Shown one piece after another: positions 11,305 to 20,962 of a stretch of DNA of 64,000 bases. The stretch covers positions 502,167 through 566,166 of the forward strand of contig NZ_FOVC01000002.1 of assembly GCF_900115045.1 (NCBI RefSeq). Direction: 5' to 3'. The DNA is from Izhakiella capsodis (lineage in GTDB: Bacteria > Pseudomonadota > Gammaproteobacteria > Enterobacterales > Enterobacteriaceae). The notes beneath the pieces were generated by a model, which worked only from the letters and a program-made list of their open reading frames with translations, was not told where the DNA came from and did no database searches. Within the stretch, counting starts at the first letter, position 1, and every line of letters begins with the position of its first letter. The translations under genes and the position numbers were made by a program.

Positions 11305-11691
11305 TATTACCCCATAGTCGCGATGCAGGAGGATGGTATCCACTATCCGTTTCATTATGGCGAGAGTAAGACAATAAAGTCCAATGGCTGTGAATGAATA
11401 TTGTGTCAGACATAGGTTGCCGTTGAACGATGGCAGCTGTTTCGTAGTAGGCGATAATAAAAGCGAATCATCGTCTAATATTTGCGGCGATAGTGTGCGC
11501 CAGCTTGTCGGGACTGGCAGACGGAGACAAATTGCGCTCAGCGGAACATCAGGCGCGATGCACTATGAATCTGAATACAGGACGCAATAATGTAACCGCG
11601 CAGGTCGGCCTCTCCGGGGGACAAGTCAACGCGGTTGGACGGCCTGAACCGGATGGATGAACCAACCGGCTGCAGGGCTGCTCCGGCCAGA
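11305..11691 (-). other. purN-ppk intergenic region, no gene seen
   Basis: The 387 bases between purN and ppk hold no convincing gene. Near purN it is GC-rich with several short inverted repeats (AACCGCG at 11597-11603 against CGCGGTT near 11629-11635; GGTTGG against CCAACC at about 11633-11667). None has a T tract on either strand. It must carry the ppk promoter, but no clear -35/-10 pair or Pho box could be picked by eye. Confidence 0.5.
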
Positions 11692-12330
11692 CTATTCTGC
11701 CGCGTAGCCCTGCGGCGCAAGCGGCTTGCCATCAAGCCAGGCAGCGCCTTCGTGCATCTGCAGACGACCGGTGCAGAACCAGGCGATAGACAGCGGATAG
11801 ATATTGTGTTCCTGATGCTGAACCCGCGCCTGCACGTCTTCTATGCTGTCGTCGGCAAATATTGGCACCCGCGCCTGCAAAATAACCGGACCGCCGTCCA
11901 GCTCCTGAGTCACGAAATGCACCGAGGTGCCATGTTCGGTCTCACCATTTTCAATCGCCCGTCTATGGGTATCTAATCCGGGGTATTTCGGCAGCAGGGA
12001 AGGATGTACATTGAGCATTCGTCCGCTATAGTGCTGGACAAACGCGTCGCTCAGTATGCGCATAAAACCCGCCAGCACCACCAGATCGGGCTGAAAACGG
12101 TCAATTTCCGCCATGAGGTGTTGGTCATACGCCTGACGATCGGCAAATGTGGCGGGTGGCAGCGTCAGGGTGGGTATTCCCGCTTCGTGCGCGCGCTGAA
12201 GCCCGTAAGCACTGGCTTTGTTACTGATAACGGCGACGACTTTGCCGCCGGTTTTTCCCTGCTGGCAGGCGGTAATGATTGCCTGTAAATTACTGCCGTT
12301 ACCGGAAATAAGGACGACAATCCTTTTCAT
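11692..12330 (-). CDS. purN: Phosphoribosylglycinamide formyltransferase 1
   Basis: PurN transfers formyl from 10-formyltetrahydrofolate to GAR, the third step of purine synthesis. The 212-residue protein equals the E. coli length. It begins with the GAR-binding [16 protein letters not shown]. Catalytic residues are in [22 protein letters not shown] (Asn/His) and the Asp-containing [10 protein letters not shown]. Its ATG overlaps the TGA of purM (ATGA), so the two are translationally coupled. The purM operator governs both. Confidence 0.97.
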   Translation of the reverse strand: MKRIVVLISGNGSNLQAIITACQQGKTGGKVVAVISNKASAYGLQRAHEAGIPTLTLPPATFADRQAYDQHLMAEIDRFQPDLVVLAGFMRILSDAFVQHYSGRMLNVHPSLLPKYPGLDTHRRAIENGETEHGTSVHFVTQELDGGPVILQARVPIFADDSIEDVQARVQHQEHNIYPLSIAWFCTGRLQMHEGAAWLDGKPLAPQGYAAE

Positions 12331-13364
12331 GCGATGACCACGCGCTCCGCGGCATTTGACGCCTTAATATGCCCCATTACCCATGCTTTTTCGCCAGCTT
12401 CAGACAGGAGTTCAATTGCCTTATCGGCCTCATCAGCGCGCAACGCTATCATCATGCCGACGCCGCAGTTAAAGGTACGATACATTTCATGCTGGCTGAC
12501 GTTGCCGGCCTCTTGTAGCCAGCTAAATACCGCTGGCCACTGCCAACTGGCGCTATCGATAACCGCCTGAGTATTGTCTGGCAGCACGCGCGGAATGTTT
12601 TCCCAAAAGCCGCCGCCAGTCAGGTGAGCAATGGCGTGAACATCAACCTGCTCAATCAGACTCAGCAGGTTTTTTACGTAAATACGCGTCGGTGTCAGCA
12701 GGTGATCGGCCAGGGATTTGCCTTCCAGCTGAACGCTATCGGGGTCGGTGTTACTGACTTCAAGAATTTTTCGTATCAAAGAGTAGCCGTTAGAGTGCGG
12801 GCCACTGGAGGCGAGGGCGATCAGAACATCGCCGTCCTGCACCTTGCTGCCGTCGATAATTAATGATTTTTCCACGACGCCAACGCAAAAGCCTGCCACG
12901 TCATAATCTTCACCGTGATACATCCCCGGCATTTCCGCTGTTTCGCCCCCCACCAGTGCGCAGCCGGATTGTAAACAGCCTTCAGCGATGCCGCTAATGA
13001 CGCTGGCTGCCGTTTCCACGTCCAGCTTGCCAGTGGCGTAATAGTCGAGAAAGAACAGCGGTTCTGCACCCTGAACAACCAGATCGTTCACGCACATTGC
13101 CACAAGGTCGATGCCGATGGTGTCATGACGCTTAAGGTCCATTGCCAGACGCAGCTTAGTGCCTACGCCATCGGTACCGGAAACCAGCACCGGCTCATGG
13201 TATTTTTGCGGCAGGGCGCACAGGGCGCCAAAGCCTCCCAGACCGCCCATGACTTCAGGACGACGTGTTTTCTTGACCACGCCTTTGATTCGGTCAACTA
13301 ACGCATTGCCAGCATCAATATCAACGCCGGCGTCTTTATAGCTCAGAGAGGTTCTGTCGGTCAC
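12327..13364 (-). CDS. purM: Phosphoribosylformylglycinamidine cyclo-ligase (AIR synthetase)
   Basis: PurM closes FGAM to AIR with ATP, the fifth purine step. It has 345 residues, the usual length, and belongs to the PurM/PurL ATP-binding superfamily. Visible signatures are [26 protein letters not shown] and [14 protein letters not shown] in the N-half, then [13 protein letters not shown] and [13 protein letters not shown] in the C-half. It is first in purMN and divergent from upp across a 234-base regulatory region that contains a PurR-like site. Confidence 0.98.
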   Translation of the reverse strand: MTDRTSLSYKDAGVDIDAGNALVDRIKGVVKKTRRPEVMGGLGGFGALCALPQKYHEPVLVSGTDGVGTKLRLAMDLKRHDTIGIDLVAMCVNDLVVQGAEPLFFLDYYATGKLDVETAASVISGIAEGCLQSGCALVGGETAEMPGMYHGEDYDVAGFCVGVVEKSLIIDGSKVQDGDVLIALASSGPHSNGYSLIRKILEVSNTDPDSVQLEGKSLADHLLTPTRIYVKNLLSLIEQVDVHAIAHLTGGGFWENIPRVLPDNTQAVIDSASWQWPAVFSWLQEAGNVSQHEMYRTFNCGVGMMIALRADEADKAIELLSEAGEKAWVMGHIKASNAAERVVIA

Positions 13365-13414
13365 TGCGAAATCCCCACGCGGTTGCGATTGGTGGTATTA
13401 ACGAAAGCGCGGCA

Positions 13415-13443
13415 ATTCTAGCAGTGTGAGCAATCGTTTGCGA
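13415..13443 (-). promoter_or_regulatory. purMN promoter with PurR-like operator
   Basis: The 16-mer at 13428-13443 (GAGCAATCGTTTGCGA) matches the PurR consensus at 11 of 16 positions and is nearly palindromic. Reading the minus strand, a -10-like TAGAAT (13420-13415) follows, so a bound repressor would cover the -35 region. PurR control of purMN is established in E. coli; here it is inferred. Confidence 0.6.
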
Positions 13444-13547
13444 GTGCCATCTTTCGCTACATTCCTCACCGGCACCTTCGGGCGCGAGCCAGGTAATAAG
13501 GGTGTTTAATTTGATCCATTGCTTCTGGCAGCCTTGACAAAAGGCGG

Positions 13548-13570
13548 TATAATCTGACGATTTTTTTTTG
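13548..13570 (+). promoter_or_regulatory. upp promoter and UTP-sensitive start region
   Basis: A perfect TATAAT (13548-13553) is followed six bases later by G-A, nine T and G (13559-13570). In E. coli the upp transcript starts at the same kind of G/A followed by a T run. High UTP favours the A start and reiterative U addition, giving abortive transcripts. The -35 is weak (CTGGCA at 13525 with 17-base spacing); the TTGACA at 13534 is too close to the -10 to serve it. Confidence 0.65.
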
Positions 13571-13598
13571 CAGCCAATACATTTCGGGAGTCCAACTA

Positions 13599-14225
13599 AT
13601 GAAGATCGTGGAAGTCAAACACCCGCTCGTCAAACATAAACTGGGTCTGATGCGTGAGCATGACGTAAGCACCAAGCGTTTTCGCGAGCTGGCGTCTGAG
13701 GTTGGAAGCCTGCTGACTTATGAAGCGACAGCCGATCTGGAAACCGAGAAAGTGACCACCGAAGGCTGGAACGGCCCGGTAGAAATTGAACAAATCAAAG
13801 GAAAAAAAATTACTGTAGTACCGATTCTGCGTGCCGGTCTTGGCATGATGGAAGGCGTACTTGAGCATGTACCCAGTGCCCGTATCAGCGTAGTCGGTAT
13901 TTATCGCGACGAAGAAACCCTGGAGCCGGTGCCCTATTTTCAGAAGCTGGCCTCCAGTATGGATGAGCGTATGGCGCTGGTCGTCGATCCAATGTTAGCG
14001 ACCGGCGGCTCAATGGTTGCCACTATTGATTTACTGAAAAAGGCTGGCTGTACCAGCATTAAGGTACTGGTACTGGTTGCTGCACCCGAAGGTATCCGTG
14101 CGCTGGAAAAAGTGCATCCGGATGTCGAGCTGTATACCGCCTCGGTCGACGAGGGACTGAACGAACAAGGCTACATTATTCCCGGGCTGGGCGATGCCGG
14201 CGATAAGATATTTGGTACTAAATAA
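13599..14225 (+). CDS. upp: Uracil phosphoribosyltransferase
   Basis: Upp converts uracil and PRPP to UMP for pyrimidine salvage, with GTP as activator in E. coli. The 208-residue protein matches the family length. The type I PRTase PRPP loop is [16 protein letters not shown] (residues ~127-142), and the C-terminal uracil-binding segment contains [18 protein letters not shown]. It is followed by a strong terminator and then by uraA, so the permease is expressed partly by readthrough or from its own signal. A UTP-sensitive start site upstream suggests pyrimidine control. Confidence 0.98.
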   Translation: MKIVEVKHPLVKHKLGLMREHDVSTKRFRELASEVGSLLTYEATADLETEKVTTEGWNGPVEIEQIKGKKITVVPILRAGLGMMEGVLEHVPSARISVVGIYRDEETLEPVPYFQKLASSMDERMALVVDPMLATGGSMVATIDLLKKAGCTSIKVLVLVAAPEGIRALEKVHPDVELYTASVDEGLNEQGYIIPGLGDAGDKIFGTK

Positions 14226-14232
14226 CCGCTGA

Positions 14233-14259
14233 AGCCGACCGCAGAGTCGGCTTTTTTTT
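14233..14259 (+). terminator. Terminator between upp and uraA
   Basis: AGCCGAC/GTCGGCT form a perfect 7-bp stem with a CGCAGA loop and a following run of eight T. It lies 7 bases after upp and 29 before uraA, so it probably attenuates expression of the permease. Confidence 0.85.
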
Positions 14260-14288
14260 ACAAAAAAAACAATTCAAGGGGATATTCG

Positions 14289-15569
14289 ATGACTCGTCGT
14301 GCCATTGGCGTTAGCGAGCGGCCACCGCTGCTGCAAATGATTCCACTCAGCTTCCAGCATTTATTCGCTATGTTTGGTGCAACCGTACTGGTACCCGTGC
14401 TGTTTCATATTAATCCCGCAACGGTATTGCTTTTTAATGGTATTGGCACGTTGCTTTATCTGCTGATCTGCAAGGGGAAAATCCCCGCCTACCTCGGCTC
14501 CAGCTTTGCTTTCATCTCACCGGTCTTACTGTTACTACCGTTAGGATATGAAAAAGCACTCGGCGGTTTTATTCTCTGCGGTCTGCTGTTTTGTCTGGTG
14601 TCACTGATTGTAAAAAAAGCCGGTTCTGGCTGGCTGGACGTTATGTTTCCACCGGCAGCGATGGGCGCAATCGTCGCGGTAATTGGTTTGGAGCTGGCTG
14701 GCGTTGCAGCGAATATGGCAGGTTTGCTGCCTGCTGACGGTGTGCCGACGGACGGGAAGGCGATGATCATTTCAATGGTGACGCTGGCGGTGACCGTGTT
14801 CGGCTCGGTACTATTTCGCGGCTTTCTGGCAATCATTCCGATTCTGGTCGGTGTGCTGGTGGGCTATGCGCTGTCGTATTTTATGGGCGTGGTTAATTGG
14901 GCGCCGGTTGAGCAGGCTAGCTGGTTTGCGTTACCTACGTTCTACAAGCCACAGTTTGATCTGGCGGCGATGCTGACTATTGTTCCCGCAGCGTTGGTGG
15001 TGATCGCCGAGCATGTTGGCCACCTGGTGGTGACGGCAAATATTGTAAAAAAAGACCTGATAAAAGATCCTGGACTGCATCGCTCGATGTTCGCGAACGG
15101 TATTTCAACGGTAATTTCCGGCTTTTTTGGATCGACGCCGAATACCACCTACGGTGAGAATATCGGCGTGATGGCCATTACCCGTGTTTACAGCACCTGG
15201 GTTATCGGTGGTGCGGCGGTTCTGGCTATTCTGCTTTCCTGTATTGGTAAGTTGGCCGCTGCCATTCAGGCGGTACCGGTGCCGGTAATGGGCGGTGTTT
15301 CACTGCTGTTGTACGGCGTCATTGCTGCATCAGGAGTACGAGTGCTGATTGAGTCGAAGGTCGATTATAACAAAGCGCAAAACCTTATCCTGACCTCGGT
15401 GATCCTGATCATTGGTGTCAGTGGTGCCAGGGTACATATCGGTGCAGCAGAGCTGAAAGGAATGGCGCTGGCAACGATAGTCGGCGTAATGCTCAGTTTA
15501 ATTTTCAAAGTGATTTCACTGCTGCGTCCGGAAGAGGTGGTGCTGGAAGCACCGGAGGATGATGGTTAA
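14289..15569 (+). CDS. uraA: Uracil permease (NCS2/NAT family)
   Basis: UraA is an inner-membrane proton:uracil symporter with 14 membrane segments. The 426 residues are close to the 429 of E. coli. Family signatures are present: PLSFQHLFAMFGATVLVP at the N-terminus, VIAEHVGHLVV (substrate/proton-binding Glu and His near residue 240) and NTTYGENIGVMAITRVYS (second Glu near residue 290). It follows upp, which traps imported uracil as UMP. Confidence 0.97.
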   Translation: MTRRAIGVSERPPLLQMIPLSFQHLFAMFGATVLVPVLFHINPATVLLFNGIGTLLYLLICKGKIPAYLGSSFAFISPVLLLLPLGYEKALGGFILCGLLFCLVSLIVKKAGSGWLDVMFPPAAMGAIVAVIGLELAGVAANMAGLLPADGVPTDGKAMIISMVTLAVTVFGSVLFRGFLAIIPILVGVLVGYALSYFMGVVNWAPVEQASWFALPTFYKPQFDLAAMLTIVPAALVVIAEHVGHLVVTANIVKKDLIKDPGLHRSMFANGISTVISGFFGSTPNTTYGENIGVMAITRVYSTWVIGGAAVLAILLSCIGKLAAAIQAVPVPVMGGVSLLLYGVIAASGVRVLIESKVDYNKAQNLILTSVILIIGVSGARVHIGAAELKGMALATIVGVMLSLIFKVISLLRPEEVVLEAPEDDG

Positions 15570-15578
15570 AAATCGTCG

Positions 15579-15607
15579 ACGGACGGTTCCGATCGTCCGT
15601 TTCATTT
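15579..15607 (+). terminator. Probable terminator after uraA
   Basis: ACGGACG/CGTCCGT form a 7-bp stem around an 8-nt loop, followed by TTCATTT. The T tract is interrupted, so termination may be partial and hda could receive readthrough. Confidence 0.45.
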
Positions 15608-15666
15608 CCGCTGCTGAACTGTGATAAACTCAGGGCGATCTCCTACCGCTCAATTCCGAGGTAATT

Positions 15667-16368
15667 CTGAACACGCCTGCGCAGCTTTCGCTGCCACTTT
15701 ATCTGCCAGATGATGAAACCTTTGCCAGCTTCTGGCCGGGGGATAACCCGGCGCTACTGGCGGCATTGCAGGGTGCGCTGGGGCAGAGTCATGGCAGCTA
15801 TTTTTATATATGGGCGCGCGAAGGGAGTGGCCGCAGTCATCTGCTTCATGCAGCCTGTGCTCATCTCTCGGCGCGCAATCAGGCGGTGGGTTATGTCCCT
15901 CTGGATAAACGCACCTGGTTCGTTCCTGAGGTTCTGGATGGCATGGAACAGCTGGCGCTGGTGTGCATTGATAATATTGAATGTATCGCTGGTGATCAGC
16001 CTTGGGAAATGGCGATCTTCAATTTGTACAATCGTATTCTTGAGGGCGGCAAAACGCGCCTGATCATCACCGGCGATCGGCCAGCACGGCAGCTGAATCT
16101 GCAACTACCGGATTTGGCATCGCGCCTGGACTGGGGGCAAATCTATCGCCTGCAACCGCTGTCTGATGAGGATAAACTCCAGGCATTACAGCTGCGGGCG
16201 CGTCAGCGCGGTTTCGAGTTGCCGGAAGACGTTGGCCGTTTTTTGCTCAAGCGACTCGACAGAGAAATGCGTACGCTGTTCACCACCCTTGATCGACTTG
16301 ATCACGCCTCAATCAGTGCCCAACGCAAATTAACGATCCCTTTTGTTAAAGAAATTCTCGGGCTTTAA
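15667..16368 (+). CDS. hda: DnaA inactivator Hda (CTG start)
   Basis: Hda is an AAA+ protein that, with the DNA-loaded beta clamp, stimulates ATP hydrolysis by DnaA and prevents re-initiation. The conserved protein begins before any ATG, GTG or TTG: the frame [16 protein letters not shown] starts directly after a CTG at 15667, with GAGG five bases upstream. This gives 233 residues, the E. coli length. QLSLPL is the clamp-binding motif (residues ~5-11). A degenerate Walker A is seen in [10 protein letters not shown], Walker B in LVCIDNIE, then the sensor region and [16 protein letters not shown]. The first conventional start (TTG at 15766) would delete the clamp motif. Confidence 0.93.
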   Translation: MNTPAQLSLPLYLPDDETFASFWPGDNPALLAALQGALGQSHGSYFYIWAREGSGRSHLLHAACAHLSARNQAVGYVPLDKRTWFVPEVLDGMEQLALVCIDNIECIAGDQPWEMAIFNLYNRILEGGKTRLIITGDRPARQLNLQLPDLASRLDWGQIYRLQPLSDEDKLQALQLRARQRGFELPEDVGRFLLKRLDREMRTLFTTLDRLDHASISAQRKLTIPFVKEILGL

Positions 16369-16387
16369 TGCTGGCGTGCTGGGCATA

Positions 16388-16750
16388 TCAATGCTGTTTG
16401 AGTAAGGATAGCACCTGCTGCGGCGGACGCCCCAGTTTTGCCCGACCATTGACGATAACGATCGGCCGCTCAATCAGCGTTGGATTTTGCACCATAGCTT
16501 GTAATAACGCGGTTTCACTCAGGGTTGGGTCTGCCAGGTTTAGCGCCTGATAAAGGCTCTCACCCGTACGCATCAGCTGGCGCGCTTCGCTAAATTCCAG
16601 CTGACGCAGCAGCGTTTCCAGCGTGGCCAGGTCCGGTGGCGTGGTTAAGTAGAAGACGATCTGAGGTTTGATGTCCTGGGCTTCCAGCAGAGCGAGCGTT
16701 TCCCGGCTCTTGCTGCAACGCGGATTGTGGTAAATCATTACCTGACACAC
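16388..16750 (-). CDS. yfgD: ArsC-family reductase YfgD
   Basis: A 120-residue thioredoxin-fold protein of the ArsC (glutaredoxin-dependent arsenate reductase) family. The active-site segment YHNPRCSKSRETL places the nucleophilic Cys at residue 12, and the C-terminal half has the family marker NPTLIERPIVIVNG. E. coli YfgD occupies the same position beside bepA and hda. No arsB or arsR is nearby, so an arsenic-specific role is not supported by context. It is convergent with hda and 20 bases from bepA, which lies upstream on the same strand. Confidence 0.9.
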   Translation of the reverse strand: MCQVMIYHNPRCSKSRETLALLEAQDIKPQIVFYLTTPPDLATLETLLRQLEFSEARQLMRTGESLYQALNLADPTLSETALLQAMVQNPTLIERPIVIVNGRAKLGRPPQQVLSLLKQH

Positions 16751-16770
16751 TGTTTATCTCCTGGTCGCTA

Positions 16771-18231
16771 TCAGGACCGCTGATATTTCTGGAAAACTTG
16801 TTGCAGGCGGCGCAGCTGATCGATACGGGCGTCATAACGCGCCTGTTCCAGACTGCCGAGACGCGATTTCGAGCTGGCGCTGCTCAGTGCGCGAATGGCC
16901 TGATCCAGCTCGCCGCTCAGCGCCAGGCTTTCGGCTCGTGCGGCCAGCGCTTCATTGGATAGTCCCTGCGCTGCGTTAGCCTGGGCCAGTAAATCCCAGC
17001 CGTTGGCGTCATCTTTATGATCCCAGGTATAGCGATTGAGAATACGCGTCGCATCGGCCGGCTGATTGGCCTCAAGATAGGCATTGGCGAGGTTCAGCTG
17101 CAACACAGGATCGCTTATATTTTTTGCTGCCAGCAGACGGCGAATAGCATCCTGGGGCTTTTTCAGGCCAATGTCGATATCGGTCATGATATCCAGATAC
17201 CAGAGATTGTCAGGATCGCTGGCAAGCATGGGATCGATGATGCGCCGGGCATCAGCAAATGATTTTGCCTGTAAAAACAGCACGGCTCTTCCGTACTGCG
17301 CGGCGGTTTTTTCCCGACGGTTACCCTGCAACCAGCTGTGCAGAAGATCGTCGCTGAGCTGGTTTTTTCCGGAAGCGTACATCCCCAGAGCACGTGCTTT
17401 TGCCATATAAAAACCTTGAGAAGATTGGATTACCACCGGCTTCATTTGATTTGCGCGATTACGCGCATCTGACAAACGGGAATCGGGTAACGGGTGCGTT
17501 AGCAGCATCTCCGGCGGCTTCTGACCATAACGTGACTGGTCAGCCAGTTTTTGCAGGAAGTGGGGCATTGCCTGTGGATCAAAACCTGAACGTTGCAAAA
17601 CTTGCAGGCCAATACGATCGGCCTCCTGCTCATTTTGTTGAGTGAAGCTGATAATCCCCTGCTGGGTTCCAGCCAGCGTACCGGTCAGCGCCGCCATACC
17701 AGCCTGAGGATTCGCCATAGCCAGTAATATTGAGCCCAGTGCGCCGACCCATGTTAATGGGGCGCTACGCTGCTGTTCTTCCATCGCGCGGGCGAGATGG
17801 CGCTGGGTGACGTGAGAGATTTCATGGGCCATTACCGCTGCAAGCTGGCTTTCATTATCTACATAGCGAAACAGCGAAGAGTGCAGCACCACATTACCGC
17901 CAAAAAAAGCGAAGGCGTTCAACTCATCGTTACGGACCAGAAAGAAATGAAAAGGGGTACGCACTGACCAGGCATGGGAAACCAGACGCTGTCCGAGATT
18001 GTTGATATATGCATTAAGCAGCGGATCGTTGATTAACGGTGCGCTGGCCCGCAGTTGGCGTACATAAAAGTCGCCCATTTGCCGCTCTTGATCAATCGAT
18101 AGTGTACCGCCTGCCGTGGTGCCCATATCGGGTAGATTATCGGTGACATCAGCCTTCACGGGCATGACTGTATTCATCACCAGGGCTGCCAGCGCAGAAG
18201 CGATAATTTGTGTTTTTAACGGCTTAAACAT
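16771..18231 (-). CDS. bepA: Periplasmic metalloprotease/chaperone BepA
   Basis: BepA (YfgC) assists assembly of LptD and degrades misfolded outer-membrane proteins with the BAM complex. The 486-residue protein has an N-terminal signal peptide (residues ~1-27, ending VMPVKA-D). It belongs to M48 peptidases, with zinc motif HEISH at residues 136-140 and a third ligand region [13 protein letters not shown] (near residue 200). The TPR-containing C-terminal half (residues ~310-486) binds partners. Length matches E. coli (487). It likely forms a unit with yfgD, 20 bases downstream. Confidence 0.96.
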   Translation of the reverse strand: MFKPLKTQIIASALAALVMNTVMPVKADVTDNLPDMGTTAGGTLSIDQERQMGDFYVRQLRASAPLINDPLLNAYINNLGQRLVSHAWSVRTPFHFFLVRNDELNAFAFFGGNVVLHSSLFRYVDNESQLAAVMAHEISHVTQRHLARAMEEQQRSAPLTWVGALGSILLAMANPQAGMAALTGTLAGTQQGIISFTQQNEQEADRIGLQVLQRSGFDPQAMPHFLQKLADQSRYGQKPPEMLLTHPLPDSRLSDARNRANQMKPVVIQSSQGFYMAKARALGMYASGKNQLSDDLLHSWLQGNRREKTAAQYGRAVLFLQAKSFADARRIIDPMLASDPDNLWYLDIMTDIDIGLKKPQDAIRRLLAAKNISDPVLQLNLANAYLEANQPADATRILNRYTWDHKDDANGWDLLAQANAAQGLSNEALAARAESLALSGELDQAIRALSSASSKSRLGSLEQARYDARIDQLRRLQQVFQKYQRS

Positions 18232-19380
18232 GCATCTTTTCCTGACAAGAAGTCATGGGTTAGACTCTGGATCGATCAAAACGTGCGGCATCCATCCGAC
18301 GGGATTTCTCACTGCACTCTACCCATTCAGGTGTGACAGGAGAACCTCTCGTAGCACAGCCGCAGTTTACTCTGGAAAAGATTAAAGGAAAAGCGAGGCG
18401 GTTTTTGTAACGACAACAATTTACATGCCTTACAAACGACGGTTTTCTGCTTTTTATATCTGTTGGTCATCATAAACTATCTTTTTTAGATTAATCTTCT
18501 AGCTTACTTTTTCGTGATTGGCGCACTATTTCAAAAAATATTATTATCTTTATCTACTCCAACACTGATTGCCGCCTCTATTCTAAATGATTTTCCCTGC
18601 TTTATCTTTTCACATGTGATTGATGTCATATGGCTATATTTTTATCTTCCTATATAAATAACAATGCATGTTTAAGCAGCCTGCTGGCGAGCGTGTTAAC
18701 GTCTGCTGATTATGTGGACATCCATTATGCGTGGAAGATGGTTTATAAACCGAATCTGACATAGATAATAATACTTTTATCGATGATGTAATCAAAAAAG
18801 AAAAGTCTTTAGTTTTTAATTTTCATTACAGCTGGATTGATAAATCGGTTATTTATGCGCTGTCCAGCCATACTATGGCTGCTACTCAAAAAATCGGGGA
18901 TAAGATTAAGAACGCTGCCATGAAGAAAACGCCTGCGGATATTTTGGCACTATCGGGTATGCGTGTATTCGCGCTATTCACCAGCGTATCAGCTTATAAA
19001 GCCGATGGCTGGTTATTTCCTGAGCGGATCTAACGGATGGGCACTGCACGGAATATTACATTGCACATTGCCGGTTTTTTCGCTTGCATGGGGTGCGGCT
19101 GACGTGATGGACGCTAACCATTTTCGGCGGCGTTACCTCATGCCATCTACAAACGAGTGGTGAGCGGGTATGTTAACTGGCTAATGAGGCACTGTATCAC
19201 AGGTTAAGAATGCTTACTGCGACCAGAGCAGCATGGGAACCCCGGAAGCTGTCAGACAATAATACTATTCATTTACGCTCTAAGTCGTTTGCGCGATACA
19301 AATCAGGATTAAATATGGCTTACTGCTTCTGCGGGTTAGGGTACACTGCAAGGACTTATCGATATTTACAGGCGGCTTGA
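18232..19380. other. AT-rich bepA-perM intergenic region
   Basis: These 1149 bases separate divergent bepA and perM. From about 18420 to 18870 the sequence is distinctly A/T-rich compared with its neighbours (many A and T runs), and no ORF of normal length is present. From about 18660 onward, coding-like stretches appear in changing frames, interrupted by stops, suggesting a decayed or laterally acquired gene. No IS ends, tRNA or direct-repeat boundaries were recognised. The perM start has only weak upstream signals. Confidence 0.5.
18749..19033 (+). pseudogene. Possible remnant of an unrecognised gene
   Basis: An open stretch of 94 codons without a start at its upstream end. The first ATG, at 18875, would leave 52 residues. 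The translation is compositionally protein-like (for example DDVIKKEKSLVFNFHYSW, later KKTPADILALSGMRVFAL). Just upstream, another frame reads SSLLASVLTSADYVDIHYAW to a stop at about 18760; downstream, AADVMDANHFRRRYLMPS appears in a further frame. This pattern fits a frameshifted gene. I do not recognise the family, and chance cannot be excluded. Confidence 0.25.
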
Positions 19381-20451
19381 ATGCTGGAGTTGTTAAAGCA
19401 GTGGTATCGCCGACGTTTTAGCGATCCCCAGGCAATTGCGTTGCTGATCATTCTGGTTGGCGCCTTTTGTATTATTTATTTTTTTAACGGCCTGCTGGCA
19501 CCGCTGCTGGTGGCGCTGGTCATTGCTTATCTTCTTGAGTGGCCGACCGCACGCCTCGAACGTCTCGGATGTACACGCACCTGGGCTGCGTCGCTGATTA
19601 TGCTGCTTTTTGCTGGCATTGTTTTAATTTTGACCTTCGTGGTGGTGCCGGTGGCCTGGCAGCAGGGGATCAATCTCACCCACGATTTACCCAATATGTT
19701 GAATAACCTCTACCGTTACGCAATGCGCCTGCCTGAACGTTTTCCCACCCTGATGGACGTCGGCATTATCGATATCGTGGTGAACGATTTACGCAGCCGA
19801 CTCAGTGGGTTGGGTGAACAAGTAGTGAAATACTCACTGGCCTCGTTAGTAGGATTGGTGACGCTGGCGATTTATTTGGTACTGGTGCCCATTATGGTGT
19901 TTTTCCTGCTTAAGGATCGGGAGCAGCTGTGGGGTAGCGTACTGCGCATTTTGCCGCGTCAGCGTGGACTGGCTGACCAGGTCTGGTTTGAAATGAACCA
20001 GCAAATTACTAACTATATTCGTGGCAAAGTGGTCGAGATGGTTGTCGTAGGTATCGCGACCTGGCTTGGTTTTGTCATTGTCGGAATGGATTACGCCCTG
20101 CTACTGGCGGTGCTGGTCGGTATCTCGGTGCTGATCCCTTACGTCGGCGCGGTCGTCTCGACGATCCCGGTTATCTGCGTCGGCTTGTTCCAGTGGGGCC
20201 TGGGTGGTGATTTCTGGACGATGCTGGCTGTTTATTTAATTATTCAGGGGCTGGATGGCAATCTTCTGGTGCCGGTACTGTTTTCCGAGGCGGTTAATCT
20301 GCATCCGCTGGTAATTATGATGTCTGTCGTGGTGTTTGGTGACATGTGGGGCTTCTGGGGCGTGTTTTTCGCTATCCCCCTGGCGACGCTGATTAAGGCT
20401 GTGATGCACGCCTGGCCGGATGAAGTGGTTTCGCCAACGCCAGAGGATTAG
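19381..20451 (+). CDS. perM: AI-2E family transporter PerM
   Basis: PerM is an inner-membrane protein of the AI-2E/PerM exporter family whose substrate in enterobacteria is unclear. The 356-residue protein (353 in E. coli) has two N-terminal membrane segments (residues ~15-65), a soluble amphipathic region, and a group of segments from residue ~150 to the end. The conserved PLLVALVIAYLLEWP and DREQLWGSVLRILP segments agree with the family. The pore-region segment GLDGNLLVPVLFSEAVNLHP is typical. It is convergent with bcp; a shared strong hairpin lies between them. Confidence 0.93.
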   Translation: MLELLKQWYRRRFSDPQAIALLIILVGAFCIIYFFNGLLAPLLVALVIAYLLEWPTARLERLGCTRTWAASLIMLLFAGIVLILTFVVVPVAWQQGINLTHDLPNMLNNLYRYAMRLPERFPTLMDVGIIDIVVNDLRSRLSGLGEQVVKYSLASLVGLVTLAIYLVLVPIMVFFLLKDREQLWGSVLRILPRQRGLADQVWFEMNQQITNYIRGKVVEMVVVGIATWLGFVIVGMDYALLLAVLVGISVLIPYVGAVVSTIPVICVGLFQWGLGGDFWTMLAVYLIIQGLDGNLLVPVLFSEAVNLHPLVIMMSVVVFGDMWGFWGVFFAIPLATLIKAVMHAWPDEVVSPTPED

Positions 20452-20457
20452 TCAGAG

Positions 20458-20491
20458 CCGGATCGGTTGTTAACCGATCCGGTTGAGTTTT
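20458..20491 (+). terminator. Terminator between convergent perM and bcp
   Basis: CCGGATCGGTT and AACCGATCCGG form an 11-bp perfect stem with a GTT loop, followed by TTGAGTTTT on the plus strand. It should serve perM; T enrichment on the minus side is poor. Confidence 0.75.
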
Positions 20492-20960
20492 AACATGCAG
20501 ACTTTAGGTAGTCCAGCACGATGTCATGATGATTATTGGTTTTGAAATTATCGAAAACTTTCTCTATTTTTCCGTCATTACCGATGAGAAAACTGATGCG
20601 GTGAATGCCATCATAAGTTTTCCCCATAAATTTCTTCTCACCCCAAACGCCAAACTGTTGGCAAACCTGATGGTCTTCATCGGAAAGTAACGTAAAGTTC
20701 AGCATCTCTTTTTCGGCAAAACGAGACAGCTTCTCTGGTTTATCTGTGCTGATGCCAAGTACATCGACGCCAGCTTTTTTCACATCGTCCATGTTATCAC
20801 GCAGACCGCAAGCCTGAACGGTGCAACCTGGCGTCATAGCTTTCGGATAGAAATAGACCAGAACGCGCTGTCCCTGGAAGTCGGTTAAACTCACTTGTTC
20901 GCCGTCCTGGTCGGGCAAGCTAAATTTCGGTGCCATATCACCGGCTTTCAGTGGGTTCAT
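20490..20960 (-). CDS. bcp: Thiol peroxidase Bcp (peroxiredoxin Q)
   Basis: Bcp reduces hydrogen and organic peroxides using thioredoxin. Beginning at the ATG at 20960 (MNPLKAGDMAPKF) gives 156 residues, the E. coli length; a GTG three bases earlier overlaps the gcvR stop and could also serve. The peroxidatic Cys46 and resolving Cys51 lie in TPGCTVQACGLRD, the atypical two-Cys arrangement of this class. It is immediately downstream of gcvR, so the genes are likely co-transcribed. Confidence 0.96.
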   Translation of the reverse strand: MNPLKAGDMAPKFSLPDQDGEQVSLTDFQGQRVLVYFYPKAMTPGCTVQACGLRDNMDDVKKAGVDVLGISTDKPEKLSRFAEKEMLNFTLLSDEDHQVCQQFGVWGEKKFMGKTYDGIHRISFLIGNDGKIEKVFDNFKTNNHHDIVLDYLKSAC

Positions 20961-20962
20961 CA

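Noticed and set aside
11384..11590. 68-codon frame upstream of ppk
   Set aside because: No homology recognised, no ribosome-binding site, and it lies in the region needed for the ppk promoter on the other strand.
13534..13539. TTGACA as -35 of upp
   Set aside because: Only eight bases separate it from the TATAAT, too short for a sigma-70 promoter.
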